From: Siccirubricoccus soli
Lineage (GTDB): Bacteria > Pseudomonadota > Alphaproteobacteria > Acetobacterales > Acetobacteraceae
DNA length: 63,813 bases
Direction of reading: 5' to 3'
Assembly: GCF_024178315.1 (NCBI RefSeq)
Contig: NZ_JAMZIK010000101.1
Span: 1 to 63,813, forward strand
Shown: positions 25,818 through 34,076 of the stretch, in pieces
How the letters are laid out: each line of letters opens with the position of its first letter
How positions within the stretch are numbered: position 1 is the stretch's first letter
Notes under the pieces: model-generated
Databases searched by the model: none
What the model was told of the DNA's origin: nothing
Seen by the model: the letters and a program-made list of their open reading frames with translations, nothing else
Translations under genes and position numbers: made by a program

Positions 25818-26741
25818 ATGCCCTATGTGATCGGCGCCGATGTGCCGGACGAGCCCGCCGGGCTCCGCTTCCGCCGGCTGCTGGAACGCCCGCAGATCCT
25901 GCAGATGCCGGGCGCCCATCTCGGTATCTCCGCCCTGCTTGCCAAGAAGCAGGGCTTCGAGGCGCTCTACCTCTCCGGCGCCGCCATGACCGCCACCATG
26001 GGCCTGCCCGATCTCGGCATGATCACGGTGGACGAGGTCTGCTTCTACATCCGCCAGGTGGCCCGCGCCGCCGGCCTGCCCATGCTGGTGGATGGCGATA
26101 CCGGCTATGGCGAGGCGCTGAATGTCATGCACATGGTCCGCGCCTTCGAGGAGGCGGGGGCCGGGGCGGTGCATCTCGAGGACCAGCTCCTGCCCAAGAA
26201 ATGCGGCCATCTGAACGACAAGAAGCTGGCCGACGCCCACGACATGGCCGCCAAGGTCGCCGCCGCCCGCAAGGCGCGGAAGCACCTCTATATCATCGCC
26301 CGCACCGATGCCGCGGCCAGCGAGGGCATGGACGGCGCCGTCGCCCGGGCGAAGCTGTATCTGGAGGCCGGGGCCGACGCGATCTTCCCCGAGGCGCTGA
26401 ACACCCGGGAGATGTTCGAGGAATTCGCCCGCCGCATGCCCGGGGTGAAGCTGCTGGCCAACATGACGGAGTTCGGCCGCACCCCCTTCTTCACCGCCGA
26501 GGAATTCCAGGCCATGGGCTATGCCATGGTGATCTGGCCGGTCTCCCACCTGCGGGTCGCGGCCAGGGCGATGGAGGAGCTCTACCTCTCGATCAAGGAG
26601 AATGGCGGCACCCACAAGATGGTGGACCGGATGCAGACCCGGGCCGAGCTCTACGCCACCATCGGCTATCACGACTACGAGGCGCTGGACGCCACCCTGG
26701 TGAAGACCGTCATCCCGACGGCCATGCCGCAGCGGGGCTGA
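25818..26741 (+). CDS. isocitrate lyase/PEP mutase superfamily enzyme, 2-methylisocitrate lyase-like
   Basis: 307-aa TIM-barrel enzyme, ATG 25818 behind GAAGGAG. The superfamily signature DGDTGYGEALNV (Mg site) is followed by HLEDQLLPKKCGH with the catalytic cysteine of lyases, IARTDA, the GADAIFPEAL segment and MTEFGRTPFF. PrpB, 2-methylisocitrate lyase, has the same KxCGH element and splits methylisocitrate into pyruvate and succinate in propionate breakdown. No prpC or prpD is close, so oxaloacetate or dimethylmalate lyase activity cannot be excluded. Confidence 0.78.
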   Translation: MPYVIGADVPDEPAGLRFRRLLERPQILQMPGAHLGISALLAKKQGFEALYLSGAAMTATMGLPDLGMITVDEVCFYIRQVARAAGLPMLVDGDTGYGEALNVMHMVRAFEEAGAGAVHLEDQLLPKKCGHLNDKKLADAHDMAAKVAAARKARKHLYIIARTDAAASEGMDGAVARAKLYLEAGADAIFPEALNTREMFEEFARRMPGVKLLANMTEFGRTPFFTAEEFQAMGYAMVIWPVSHLRVAARAMEELYLSIKENGGTHKMVDRMQTRAELYATIGYHDYEALDATLVKTVIPTAMPQRG

Positions 26742-27244
26742 CCCGCCGGGTCCGGTGGCCTGATCCCGAAGCCCTGCGGCCTTCGGGTCCCAGGCCGCCG
26801 GCTTGCACGTTCAGCGGGGCTCCTGTCCGTCCCTTCGCCGGGCATCCGGCGAACTCGGCCGGCAGGGCAGCAGTGGCTCCGGACAGGCCGTGCCGCCTGA
26901 AGCCGCTCCGGCGCCTTGTCTCGTTAGGCTTCCCGGGGGATGGCGGTCTTTCCCGGCCTGGAAATGCGCCAGCTCATACCGGCAGCGCGAGATGCCGGCC
27001 CATGGGCGCGCCGCCGGCATGTCCTTAATCCTGGTGCGCCGCCGCCACACCAACCCCTGCGTGCGATACCCGGCTCGGAACGTCAGGGCTTATCGAGCCG
27101 GCACCAGGCGTCTGCCGTCACGGCCGGGCCGGCGCCGTCCGAAACCTGCCACCGCCCGGCGTCATTCGGCGGCGCGCCGTGGAAGGCCGCGGGACGTCAG
27201 CGAATCCAGGGGCCACAAGGCCGCATGGCGGCCTTCTCGGGGGC
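26742..27244. other. 500-base gap without a recognised gene
   Basis: Holds a terminator-like hairpin close to the upstream stop and then sequence whose open frames are short, arginine-rich and without start signals. Codon-position bias is lost, so it may be decayed DNA. It ends at a 105-bp repeat. Confidence 0.5.
26765..26787 (+). terminator. hairpin after lyase gene
   Basis: CCCGAAG / CTTCGGG stem of 7 bp with a 9-base loop, 24 bases after the stop. No U-tract follows. Confidence 0.4.
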
Positions 27245-27349
27245 TAGAGCAGATCGCCGTAGGGCGGCACTGTCCGAAGGCGTGAATCTGCTCTGCAAAC
27301 AAGGGCGTAGAGCGGTTTCGGTGAACGCATGTAAACCGAAAACGCTCTA
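27245..27349 (+). repeat. 105-bp double-hairpin element, subfamily A copy 2
   Basis: Exactly 105 bases, TAGAGCAGATCG... to ...GCTCTA. It is the reverse-complement orientation of copy 1, with which it differs at only a few positions. It lies 31 bases behind the 3' end of bamE. Confidence 0.85.
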
Positions 27350-27380
27350 AGGCGGGGCGACGTCCTCGGGGGAGGGCGGC

Positions 27381-27941
27381 CTATTGCTGCCCTGGCGCCG
27401 GCTGCTGCTGGCCCATCATGCCGAACCGGCCGACATTGCCGAACAGCGCCTGCATCAGCGTCCGCTCCGTGCCCGGCGTCGGCGTCTCGCGGGCGACCAT
27501 GGTGACGTTCTTGCCGTCCTCCGCCCCCAGCACCTTCACCTCCTGCACCACGCCGCGATTGTCGAACAGCACGGCGACGGTGCGCTGGTCGGTCACCGCC
27601 AGCTCCCGCCCCGGCCTGACGCGGGTGTTGGAACTGATGTAGTACCAGGCGCCGTCGCCGAAGGTGCTGCTCTGGGTGGGCGAGCCGAGCAGGGCCTGCA
27701 CATCCTGCCGCGTCGCCACCCCGGGGGTGATCTGGGCGATCTGCTCGTCCGAGACCCGGTTGCCGCGCATGATGGTCGGGGAGTCGAAGATGCTGCAGCT
27801 GGCGAGCAGCAGCAGTGTCGCGGCCGCCAGCGGCCGGGCCAGAAGGCGCGCCGACAGGCCCCGGGGGCGGCCCCCAGGGGCGCCGGCCCGGGCACCGGCA
27901 GGGACACATGCCGCGTTGACCGTTCGGGTGGGGCGATCCAT
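27381..27941 (-). CDS. bamE: outer membrane protein assembly factor BamE (SmpA/OmlA)
   Basis: 186-aa lipoprotein of the BAM complex that folds beta-barrel proteins into the outer membrane. The start MDRPTRT at 27941 is preferred, giving a long Arg/Pro-rich N-terminus before the signal helix AATLLLLASC with lipobox cysteine near residue 52. Domain landmarks: PTIMRGNRVSDEQIAQITPGVATRQDVQALLGSP, FGDGAWYYIS and VAVLFDNRGVVQEV, the BamE alpha/beta fold. A Gln/Pro-rich tail (MMGQQQPAPGQQ) follows. Divergent from the UbiC-chaperone gene, as in many alphaproteobacteria. Confidence 0.9.
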   Translation of the reverse strand: MDRPTRTVNAACVPAGARAGAPGGRPRGLSARLLARPLAAATLLLLASCSIFDSPTIMRGNRVSDEQIAQITPGVATRQDVQALLGSPTQSSTFGDGAWYYISSNTRVRPGRELAVTDQRTVAVLFDNRGVVQEVKVLGAEDGKNVTMVARETPTPGTERTLMQALFGNVGRFGMMGQQQPAPGQQ

Positions 27942-28140
27942 CTCTCGTTCCAACTGCCGGCCGGGACCCCCCGGCGCCGCCCGAGATGGCATTGCGCCAC
28001 GCCCCGGTCAACTGCGCGCCGGCGTGGGAAGGGCCCGCCGCTATGCGCCCCCCGTTCCGGCACCTTGCCCGATCGCGCGATTCGCGCTTTCGGTCGAGCC
28101 ACGTTCGAGCGACCACGCCTGACCCGAAGGACCGCCACCC

Positions 28141-28704
28141 ATGGGCCTCTTCGCCCTGTTCCGCCGCAAGCCGCATGAGCGGGCCGGCTTCGAGCTCTAC
28201 GGCGCCGCCGTGGCCGCCGCCCGCCAGCCCTGGTTCTTCGCCCGGCTCGGCGTGCCGGATACGCTGGATGGCCGCTTCGACCTGGTCGGGCTGCATGTCG
28301 CCTTGCTGATCCGCCGCCTCCGTACCGATGCCGACCCGCGCGGCCCGGCCCTGGCCCAGGCGGTGTTCGATGCCATGTTCGCCGACATGGACCTGAACCT
28401 GCGGGAGATGGGGGTGGGGGACCTCGCCGTCGGCAAGCGGGTGAAGCGGATGTGGGAGGCCTTCCACGGCCGCGCCCAGGCCTATGAGGCGGCGATCGCC
28501 GCCGGGGACGCCACCGCCCTGGCCGTGGCGCTCCGCCGCAATGTCTGGCGCGCCGAGGAGGCCGGGCCACCGCCCGCCGAGGCCCTGGCCCTCGCCGCTC
28601 ATGCGATGCGGGCCGCCGCGGCGCTGGAGGGGCAGGGGCTCGCCGCGCTGCTCGCCGGCCAGGCGGTGTTCCCGCCGCCGGAGGGGGTGGCCGATGCCGC
28701 CTGA
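28141..28704 (+). CDS. ubiquinol-cytochrome c chaperone family protein
   Basis: 187-aa protein similar to the mitochondrial CBP3/UQCC1 family, which helps assemble cytochrome b into the bc1 complex. Visible segments are AVAAARQPWFFARLGVPDTLDGRFDLVGLHVALLIRR, FDAMFADMDLNLREMGVGDLAVGKRVKRMWEAFHGR, both typical of the family. The start ATG 28141 follows GGACCGCC, a weak site. It overlaps the YceD gene by 11 bases. The bc1 operon it would serve is at 8.7-11.3 kb. Confidence 0.88.
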   Translation: MGLFALFRRKPHERAGFELYGAAVAAARQPWFFARLGVPDTLDGRFDLVGLHVALLIRRLRTDADPRGPALAQAVFDAMFADMDLNLREMGVGDLAVGKRVKRMWEAFHGRAQAYEAAIAAGDATALAVALRRNVWRAEEAGPPPAEALALAAHAMRAAAALEGQGLAALLAGQAVFPPPEGVADAA

Positions 28705-29185
28705 ATTCTCCCGCCGCCTGCCGCTCGGCCTGGTCGGGCCCGGCGGCCGCACCGAATCCCTGGCCGCGACGCCCGAGGAATGCGCCGCGCTGGCCGCCCG
28801 CTTCCATCTGCTCGGCATCGACTCCCTCGCCGCCGAGCTGCGCCTCCGGCCCGATTCGGATGGCGCGGTGCTGGCGGAGGGGGCGCTGACGGCCGAGGTG
28901 ACCCAGGCCTGCGTCGTGACGCTGGAGCCCGTGCCGCAGCGAGTCGAGGCACGCCTCGCCTTCCGCCTGTTGTCCCCGGGGCAGGAGGAATCGGACGGGC
29001 CGGAGGATCTGGACGAGATCGCCTGCCCCGATGGCGTGGCCGATCTGGGGGAGGCGGTGGCGGAGCAGCTCGCCCTTGCCCTCGACCCCTATCCCCGCGC
29101 GCCGGGCGCCGAATTGCCGCCGGAGGCGACGGAGTCGGAGACCGGACCCTTCGCCGCCCTCGGCCGCCTGAAACGGCCGAATTGA
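28694..29185 (+). CDS. YceD (DUF177) family protein
   Basis: 163-aa protein of the YceD/DUF177 family, found with rpmF in most bacteria and connected with 23S rRNA accumulation in plants and E. coli. Conserved is TAEVTQACVVTLEPVPQRVEARLAFRLL in the middle, where the cysteine-containing segment is the signature, and an acidic stretch (EDLDEIACPDGVADLGEAVAEQLALALDPYPRAPGAE). The ATG lies inside the end of the upstream gene. Confidence 0.88.
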   Translation: MPPEFSRRLPLGLVGPGGRTESLAATPEECAALAARFHLLGIDSLAAELRLRPDSDGAVLAEGALTAEVTQACVVTLEPVPQRVEARLAFRLLSPGQEESDGPEDLDEIACPDGVADLGEAVAEQLALALDPYPRAPGAELPPEATESETGPFAALGRLKRPN

Positions 29186-29264
29186 GTGACTTATGGACCG
29201 TCCCTGACGTGGCCTGACAGCAACGCCGCCACCGCCCAGGCCCTTGGCGCGAGCCTCCGGTTCG

Positions 29265-29340
29265 GACCCACGGGCCCCAGGCTCGGACCGGGGGGGCGGG
29301 GCCAGGTCCTGGCCCCGGCGAGGTGCAGGGGCAGAGCCTT
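29265..29340. repeat. partial GC-rich mosaic module
   Basis: Contains the core GGGGCCAGGTCCTGGCCCC (about 29298-29316) and GGTGCAGGGGCAGAGCC, as in the copy at 42.3 kb, but without the other modules. It lies between yceD and rpmF. Confidence 0.6.
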
Positions 29341-29459
29341 GGCGGCGGTAGGCATTCCTGCCGCCAGGTCCCCGCAACTTGCGCCCCCAGCCCCCCAATG
29401 CTACAGCCCCGCGCTCCCGACGAATCTCGTTACGTCTATATGAAGGAAGGCTCGGCGCC

Positions 29460-29660
29460 ATGGCCGTTCCGAAGAAGAAGGTTTCGCCCTCCCGTCGCGG
29501 CATGCGCCGGTCGCACGAGGCCCTGTCCCGCGAAAATCACGCGGAATGCCCGAATTGCGGCGAGCTGAAGCGCCCGCACCACGTTTGCAGCTCCTGCGGC
29601 TATTATGATGGCCGGGAAGTCGTGGCCGCGGAGGCCGTAAAGGGCGTGGTCCGCAGCTGA
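29460..29660 (+). CDS. rpmF: 50S ribosomal protein L32
   Basis: 66-aa ribosomal protein. [17 protein letters not shown] at the N-terminus and a zinc ribbon with CPNC near residues 31-34 and CSSC near 44-47. GAAGGAAGG is 12 bases before the ATG. A weak promoter-like pair TTGCGC (29379-29384), 17 bases, TACAGC (29402-29407) lies upstream. Order yceD-rpmF-plsX-fabH is a classic conserved set. Confidence 0.97.
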   Translation: MAVPKKKVSPSRRGMRRSHEALSRENHAECPNCGELKRPHHVCSSCGYYDGREVVAAEAVKGVVRS

Positions 29661-29695
29661 CGGTCCCGGGGCAGCTCGGCGGAGGTTCGGAACCC

Positions 29696-30742
29696 GTGTC
29701 GCAACCCTTCTCCCTGGCGATCGACGCCATGGGGGGCGACCATGCACCCGACATCGTGCTGGACGGGCTGGAACTGGCGGCCGAGCGCCACCCGGACGCC
29801 CGCTTCCTGCTGGTGGGGGATGAGGCGCGGATCGGCGCCATGCTCGCCCGCCGGCCGCGCGCCGCCAAGCTCTGCCGGCTACGCCACGCCCCCGGCGTGA
29901 TCTCCGCCGAGATGAAGCCGACGGCGGCGCTGCGCCAGGGGCGGAACAGCTCCATGCGCCTCGCCATCGACGCCGTCGCCTCGGGCGAGGCAGAGGGCGT
30001 CGTCTCCGCCGGCAATACCGGCGCGCTGATGGCGCTCGCCAAGATCGTGGTGAAGACCCTGCCGGAGATCGACCGGCCGGCGCTGGCCGCCATTGCCCCC
30101 TCGGCGCGCGGCGACGTGGTCATGCTCGACCTCGGCGCCAATGTGCAGTGCGACAGCCGCAACCTGGTGGAATTCGCCGTCATGGGCGATGCCTTCGCCC
30201 GTGCGGTGCTCGGCCTCACCTCGCCCTCCCTCGGCCTGCTCAATGTCGGCTCCGAGGAGCTGAAGGGCGACGACCGGGTGCGCCAGGCCGCCGAGGTGCT
30301 GCGCGAGAGCCATATCGCCGAGCATTTCCACGGCTTCGTGGAAGGCCACGACATTGCCGCCGGCACGGTGGATGTGGTGGTGACGGACGGCTTCACTGGC
30401 AATGTCGCGCTGAAGACCGGGGAGGGCGCGCTGAAGCTGATGCGCGACCTGCTGCGCCAGGTCTTCACCTCCTCCGTTCCCGCCCGCATGGGCTACCTGC
30501 TTGCCCGCCCGGCGCTCGACCGGTTGCGGGAATGGATGGATCCGCGCCGCTACAACGGCGCTATCCTCCTCGGCCTCAACGGTGTCGTCGTGAAGTCGCA
30601 TGGCGGCACCGACGCGACCGGCTTCGCCCATGCCGTCGATGTGGCGATGGACATGGTGACGCATCGCTTCAATGATCGAATCCGCGAGGGGCTGACCCGG
30701 CTCGCCGCCCCCGCGCCGGTGGCGGCGGCAACGCCCCGCTGA
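29696..30742 (+). CDS. plsX: phosphate acyltransferase PlsX
   Basis: 348-aa enzyme that makes acyl-phosphate from acyl-ACP for the PlsY route of phospholipid synthesis. It begins with a GTG at 29696, 12 bases after GGAGG. Motifs: AIDAMGGDHAPDIVLDG, ASGEAEGVVSAGNTGALMALAKI, LDLGANVQCDS, DGFTGNVALKTGEGALKLM and GLNGVVVKSHGGTDATGF. Overlaps fabH by one base (TGATG). Confidence 0.96.
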   Translation: MSQPFSLAIDAMGGDHAPDIVLDGLELAAERHPDARFLLVGDEARIGAMLARRPRAAKLCRLRHAPGVISAEMKPTAALRQGRNSSMRLAIDAVASGEAEGVVSAGNTGALMALAKIVVKTLPEIDRPALAAIAPSARGDVVMLDLGANVQCDSRNLVEFAVMGDAFARAVLGLTSPSLGLLNVGSEELKGDDRVRQAAEVLRESHIAEHFHGFVEGHDIAAGTVDVVVTDGFTGNVALKTGEGALKLMRDLLRQVFTSSVPARMGYLLARPALDRLREWMDPRRYNGAILLGLNGVVVKSHGGTDATGFAHAVDVAMDMVTHRFNDRIREGLTRLAAPAPVAAATPR

Positions 30743-31740
30743 TGTCTCGGGGACACGGCATGACCTTGCGTTCGCTGATCGCCGGCTGTGGCGGCTATCT
30801 GCCCGAGAAGGTGCTGCGCAACGACGACCTCGCCGCCGCCTACGGCATCGAGACCTCCGATGCCTGGATCACCGACCGCACCGGCATCCGCCAGCGCCAT
30901 GTCGCGGCGCCGGGGGAGACCGCCTCCTCCATGGGCGCGGCCGCGGCGCGGCAGGCGCTGGAGCGGGCCGGGCTGCCGGAAGCGGCGGTGGATTGCATCA
31001 TCGTCGCGACCTCGACGCCGGACAGCGCCTTCCCCGCGACGGCCGTGCGCATCCAGGCCGAGCTCGGCTGCGGCCCGGGCTTCGCCTTCGACATCGCGGC
31101 GGCCTGCACCGGCTTCATCTACGCCCTCGGCATGGCGGATGCGCTGCTCCGCACCGGCCAGGCGCGCTGCGCCCTGGTGATCGGGACGGAGGTCTATACC
31201 CGCATCCTCGACTGGACGGATCGCGGCACCTGCGTGCTGTTCGGCGACGGCGCCGGCGCCGTGGTGCTGACGGCGGGGGAAGGGCAGGGGACGGCGACCG
31301 ATCGCGGCATCCTCTCCACCCACCTGCATTCGGATGGCCGCTTCGCCGACATCCTCCACATCGAGGGCGGCGCCGGCAGCACCGGCGGCACCGGCCTGCT
31401 GCGCATGTCGGGGCGGGAGGTGTTCCGCCACGCCGTCTCGAAGCTGGCCGCGGTGGTGGATGAGTCGCTGGCGGCGCATGGCCTGGCGCAGAGCGATGTG
31501 CGCTGGCTGGTGCCGCACCAGGCGAATCTCCGCATCATCGACGCCATGGGCAAGAAGCTCGGCCTGCCGAAGGAGCGGGTGGTGGTGACGGTGGACCGCC
31601 ACGCCAACACCTCCGCCGCCTCCATCCCGCTGGCGCTGGCCGATGCGGATGGCAGGGGCGCCATCGAACGCGGTGACCTGGTGCTGATGGAAGCGATCGG
31701 CGGCGGGTTGACCTGGGGCGCCGCGCTGGTCCGCTTCTGA
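30742..31740 (+). CDS. fabH: 3-oxoacyl-ACP synthase III
   Basis: 332-aa condensing enzyme starting fatty-acid synthesis from acetyl-CoA and malonyl-ACP. The catalytic triad is visible: Cys in AAACTGFIYAL near residue 122, His in PHQANLRIID near 255 and Asn in HANTSAASIP near 285. Also WITDRTGIRQRH and FGDGAGAVVL. The ATG at 30742 is coupled to plsX; MTLRSL at 30760 is an alternative that better matches usual FabH N-termini. Confidence 0.96.
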   Translation: MSRGHGMTLRSLIAGCGGYLPEKVLRNDDLAAAYGIETSDAWITDRTGIRQRHVAAPGETASSMGAAAARQALERAGLPEAAVDCIIVATSTPDSAFPATAVRIQAELGCGPGFAFDIAAACTGFIYALGMADALLRTGQARCALVIGTEVYTRILDWTDRGTCVLFGDGAGAVVLTAGEGQGTATDRGILSTHLHSDGRFADILHIEGGAGSTGGTGLLRMSGREVFRHAVSKLAAVVDESLAAHGLAQSDVRWLVPHQANLRIIDAMGKKLGLPKERVVVTVDRHANTSAASIPLALADADGRGAIERGDLVLMEAIGGGLTWGAALVRF

Positions 31741-31749
31741 TGACCCCCT

Positions 31750-31772
31750 GCAAGGCCGCCGCGCGGCTTTGC
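31750..31772 (+). terminator. hairpin after fabH
   Basis: 10-bp stem GCAAGGCCGC / GCGGCTTTGC (one G-U pair) with a 3-base loop, 10 bases after the fabH stop. A probable 3' end of the yceD-fabH unit, though without a U-run. Confidence 0.5.
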
Positions 31773-32020
31773 GGAGGCCCCGGAGTCGCTGCTGTCCCGA
31801 AGGCTCGCACGGCCTTTCGCGGGCAGCCGCGGAGGCGGCGCGGGCGGTAGATTTGCCGGGCGCACCCGCGTCATTCCCGGGACACCGTGGCGCGCTTACC
31901 GGACGGCCGAAATCGCTCGCCTTTCGGCCTGCTGCGAGCAAGCAAGGGCGGCACGGTGCCGCCAGCCATCCAGCACCCGTCCCGGCCAGGCGGCAGGCGA
32001 AGGCCTGCCGCGCGGAACGG
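31773..32020. other. non-coding part of the fabH-ihfA gap
   Basis: About 250 bases between the hairpin and the ihfA promoter. Several short GC-rich inverted repeats are present, but no gene is supported. Confidence 0.45.
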
Positions 32021-32049
32021 TTGACGCCCGCAGCCGATACGGGTTTTCT
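32021..32049 (+). promoter_or_regulatory. candidate promoter of ihfA-merR
   Basis: TTGACG at 32021-32026 is five of six for the -35 consensus. After 17 bases comes TTTTCT at 32044-32049, a poor -10, with TTCTAG overlapping it. It is 37 bases before the ihfA ATG. Confidence 0.5.
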
Positions 32050-32085
32050 AGCCCACAGAACGGCTTGCAGGACCGGGCTCAGAGC

Positions 32086-32397
32086 ATGAACACCTTGACG
32101 CGGGCGCATCTGGCGGAGGCGATCTACACCCAGGTCGGCCTGTCGCGGAACGAATCCGCCGCCCTGCTGGAGACGGTGCTGGAGCGCATCTCCGCCACGC
32201 TGGAAAGCGGCGAGGCGGTCAAGATCTCCGCCTTCGGCACCTTCCTCGTGCGCCAGAAGGGCCAGCGCGTCGGCCGCAACCCGAAGACCGGCGTGGAGGT
32301 GCCGATCCTGCCGCGCAAGGTGCTCTCCTTCCGCCCCTCCCAGGTGCTGAAGGCGCGCATCAACGGCCAGCCCCTGCCGCGCGGCGGCCAGGAGTGA
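32086..32397 (+). CDS. ihfA: integration host factor subunit alpha
   Basis: 103-aa nucleoid protein that bends DNA by about 160-180 degrees as a heterodimer with Ihf[26 protein letters not shown], the [17 protein letters not shown] core and the DNA-intercalating arm [12 protein letters not shown] with its proline are all present. The ATG at 32086 is preferred to one 21 bases earlier. Overlaps merR by 4 bases (GTGA). Confidence 0.95.
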   Translation: MNTLTRAHLAEAIYTQVGLSRNESAALLETVLERISATLESGEAVKISAFGTFLVRQKGQRVGRNPKTGVEVPILPRKVLSFRPSQVLKARINGQPLPRGGQE

Positions 32398-32786
32398 GCG
32401 AGACCTTCCCGGAAGGGCGCGGCCGGAGCCAGAAGGCGCCCACCGCCTTCCGCACCATCTCCGAGGTGGCCGACGACCTGCGCATTCCGCAGCACGTGCT
32501 GCGCTTCTGGGAGACGAAATTCCCCCAGCTCAAGCCGCTGAAGCGCGGCGGCGGCCGACGCTACTACCGGCCGGAGGACATCGCCCTGCTGCGGCGGATC
32601 TCCGACCTGCTCTACACCCAGGGCTACACCATCAAGGGCGTGCAGCGCCTGCTGCGCGAGGGCGGGCTGGAAGAGGCCGAGCTGCATCCGCCCGAGACGC
32701 CCGAGACCGCCGCCGGCACGCTGCGCGAGGTGCTGGAAGAGCTGGAGGACATCGCCGGCGAGCTGCACGCCCTGGCGGGCCGCTGA
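32394..32786 (+). CDS. MerR family transcriptional regulator
   Basis: 130-aa regulator. The N-terminal winged helix-turn-helix reads [25 protein letters not shown], then [38 protein letters not shown]. The tail is short and acidic and lacks metal-binding cysteines, as in the conserved MerR protein always found beside ihfA in alphaproteobacteria. Starts with GTG overlapping the ihfA stop. Target genes are unknown. Confidence 0.93.
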   Translation: MSETFPEGRGRSQKAPTAFRTISEVADDLRIPQHVLRFWETKFPQLKPLKRGGGRRYYRPEDIALLRRISDLLYTQGYTIKGVQRLLREGGLEEAELHPPETPETAAGTLREVLEELEDIAGELHALAGR

Positions 32787-32919
32787 GGTCTCCCGCCCCG
32801 CCAGCGCGAGGGGAGGGCCCGTCACGCCGCGCCGGCACGCAGCGCTCCGCCCCAGGCGGCCTGGCGCGCCGGTGCGGCTCCCCTGCCTGGCCGGCCGGGC
32901 AGCTTCGTCTCTCCGCCCG

Positions 32920-33510
32920 TCACCGTGGCTTCTCGAGCTGCCAGGTCAGGTGCGAGCGCACCGTGGGCCATTCGGGCGCCGTGATGCTGTAGACGCAGGT
33001 GTCGCGCAGCGTGCCGTCCTGCATGCGCTGGTGGTGGCGCAGCACGCCGTCGAGCCTGGCGCCGAGGCGCTCGATGGCGCGGCGGCTCGCATGGTTCATA
33101 AAATGCGTGCGGAACTCCACGGCGAGGCAGCCGAGCCGGTCGAAGGCATGCGCCAGCAGCAGGAGCTTGGCCTCGGTGTTCAGCTTCGTGCGCTGGACTC
33201 GGGCGGCGTACCAGGTGGAGCCGATCTCCACGCGCGGCCCGGCGGCGTCGATGTTCATGTAGGTGGTCATGCCGACGGGCCGGCCAGCCGGGCCGTCCAG
33301 GACGGTGAAGGGCAGCATGCTGCCCGCCGCCTGGAGGCCGAGGCGGCGGTCGATCTCGGCCGCCATCCTCTCCGGCGACGGGATGGCCGTGTACCACAGC
33401 CGCCAGAGCTCGCCGTCGCGCACGGCTTCGGCGAGGGCAGCGCAATGCTCCCGCGACAGGGGGACAAGTTCGACATGCCGCCCGGAAAGGGTGACGGGCT
33501 CCAACGTCAT
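32920..33510 (-). CDS. GNAT family N-acetyltransferase (RimJ/RimL-like)
   Basis: 196-aa enzyme of the acetyl-CoA dependent GNAT fold. Start MTLEPVTL at 33510 behind GAGGT. Seen are a strand LSGRHVELVPLSREH, VGMTTYMNID, the acetyl-CoA loop region RTKLNTEAKLLLLAHAFD (a divergent Q/R-x-x-G-x-G/A), and AVEFRTHFMNHASRRAIERLGAR, usual for the RimJ/RimL group that acetylates protein N-termini or small amines. The substrate is unknown. Confidence 0.85.
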   Translation of the reverse strand: MTLEPVTLSGRHVELVPLSREHCAALAEAVRDGELWRLWYTAIPSPERMAAEIDRRLGLQAAGSMLPFTVLDGPAGRPVGMTTYMNIDAAGPRVEIGSTWYAARVQRTKLNTEAKLLLLAHAFDRLGCLAVEFRTHFMNHASRRAIERLGARLDGVLRHHQRMQDGTLRDTCVYSITAPEWPTVRSHLTWQLEKPR

Positions 33511-33573
33511 CGGTGAAACCTCACAAGCAAGGCGCGCCGGGGCCATCGGGAACGGCGCCGCGAGGCCTGCCCT

Positions 33574-33849
33574 CTATCCCGCCGCCTGCCCCTTGGGGAG
33601 CGGGTTGCGCCGGCAAGGACCGGAATTCCCCTCGGCCGCTTCCCCTTGCAGCCAGCGCCACCGCATGGGGCGGCGCGGCCACGGGCGCCGGCCCGGGCGG
33701 CAGCTCCTCCGGCAGGCGCGCTCTGCTGCCGCGCAGTGGGCCGGCGGCGGCCACCAGCCGGGCGACCAGCCCGGATCGGGCAGTTCGAGGCCCGCGCGCA
33801 GGAGATGGCCAAGGGCTTCGGCTTCGGTGGCCGAGGCGGTCTCCGGCAT
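33574..33849 (-). CDS. hypothetical small protein
   Basis: 91-aa reading frame. Its first 40 codons have strong third-position G/C and a plausible sequence (MPETASATEAEALGHLL, then PDPGWSPGWWPPP); the rest is Arg/Pro-rich and less convincing. No ribosome site and no known motif. A frameshift near the middle would connect to a more regular Ala/Pro-rich frame. May not be real. Confidence 0.25.
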   Translation of the reverse strand: MPETASATEAEALGHLLRAGLELPDPGWSPGWWPPPAHCAAAERACRRSCRPGRRPWPRRPMRWRWLQGEAAEGNSGPCRRNPLPKGQAAG

Positions 33850-34076
33850 CGGCGCGTCCCGGCTTCGGGCGGCCCTGTGCCAAGCGCTGCTCCCGCAGGA
33901 ATGATCCGCCGGGGCGGCGGGCGGTGCAAGGGGCCAGCCGGTCGCCGCCGATGCGGCCGGCCGGCCCCGGCGCAGCCTGCCCGCGCCGGCACCCGCCCCG
34001 CCCGAGGCCAGCCTCCCGCTTGCCGCCGCCGCGCCTTCGGTGCAGAGAGCCCCGAGGATTGCCGCGAGGGAGCGCC

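Noticed and set aside
26803-27285. 160-codon plus-strand frame in the gap before bamE
   Set aside because: No start signal or codon-position bias, and it runs into the 105-bp repeat.
32787-32919. Possible tRNA after merR, where alphaproteobacteria often have one
   Set aside because: No cloverleaf, TTCGA loop or anticodon stem could be found in the 133 bases.
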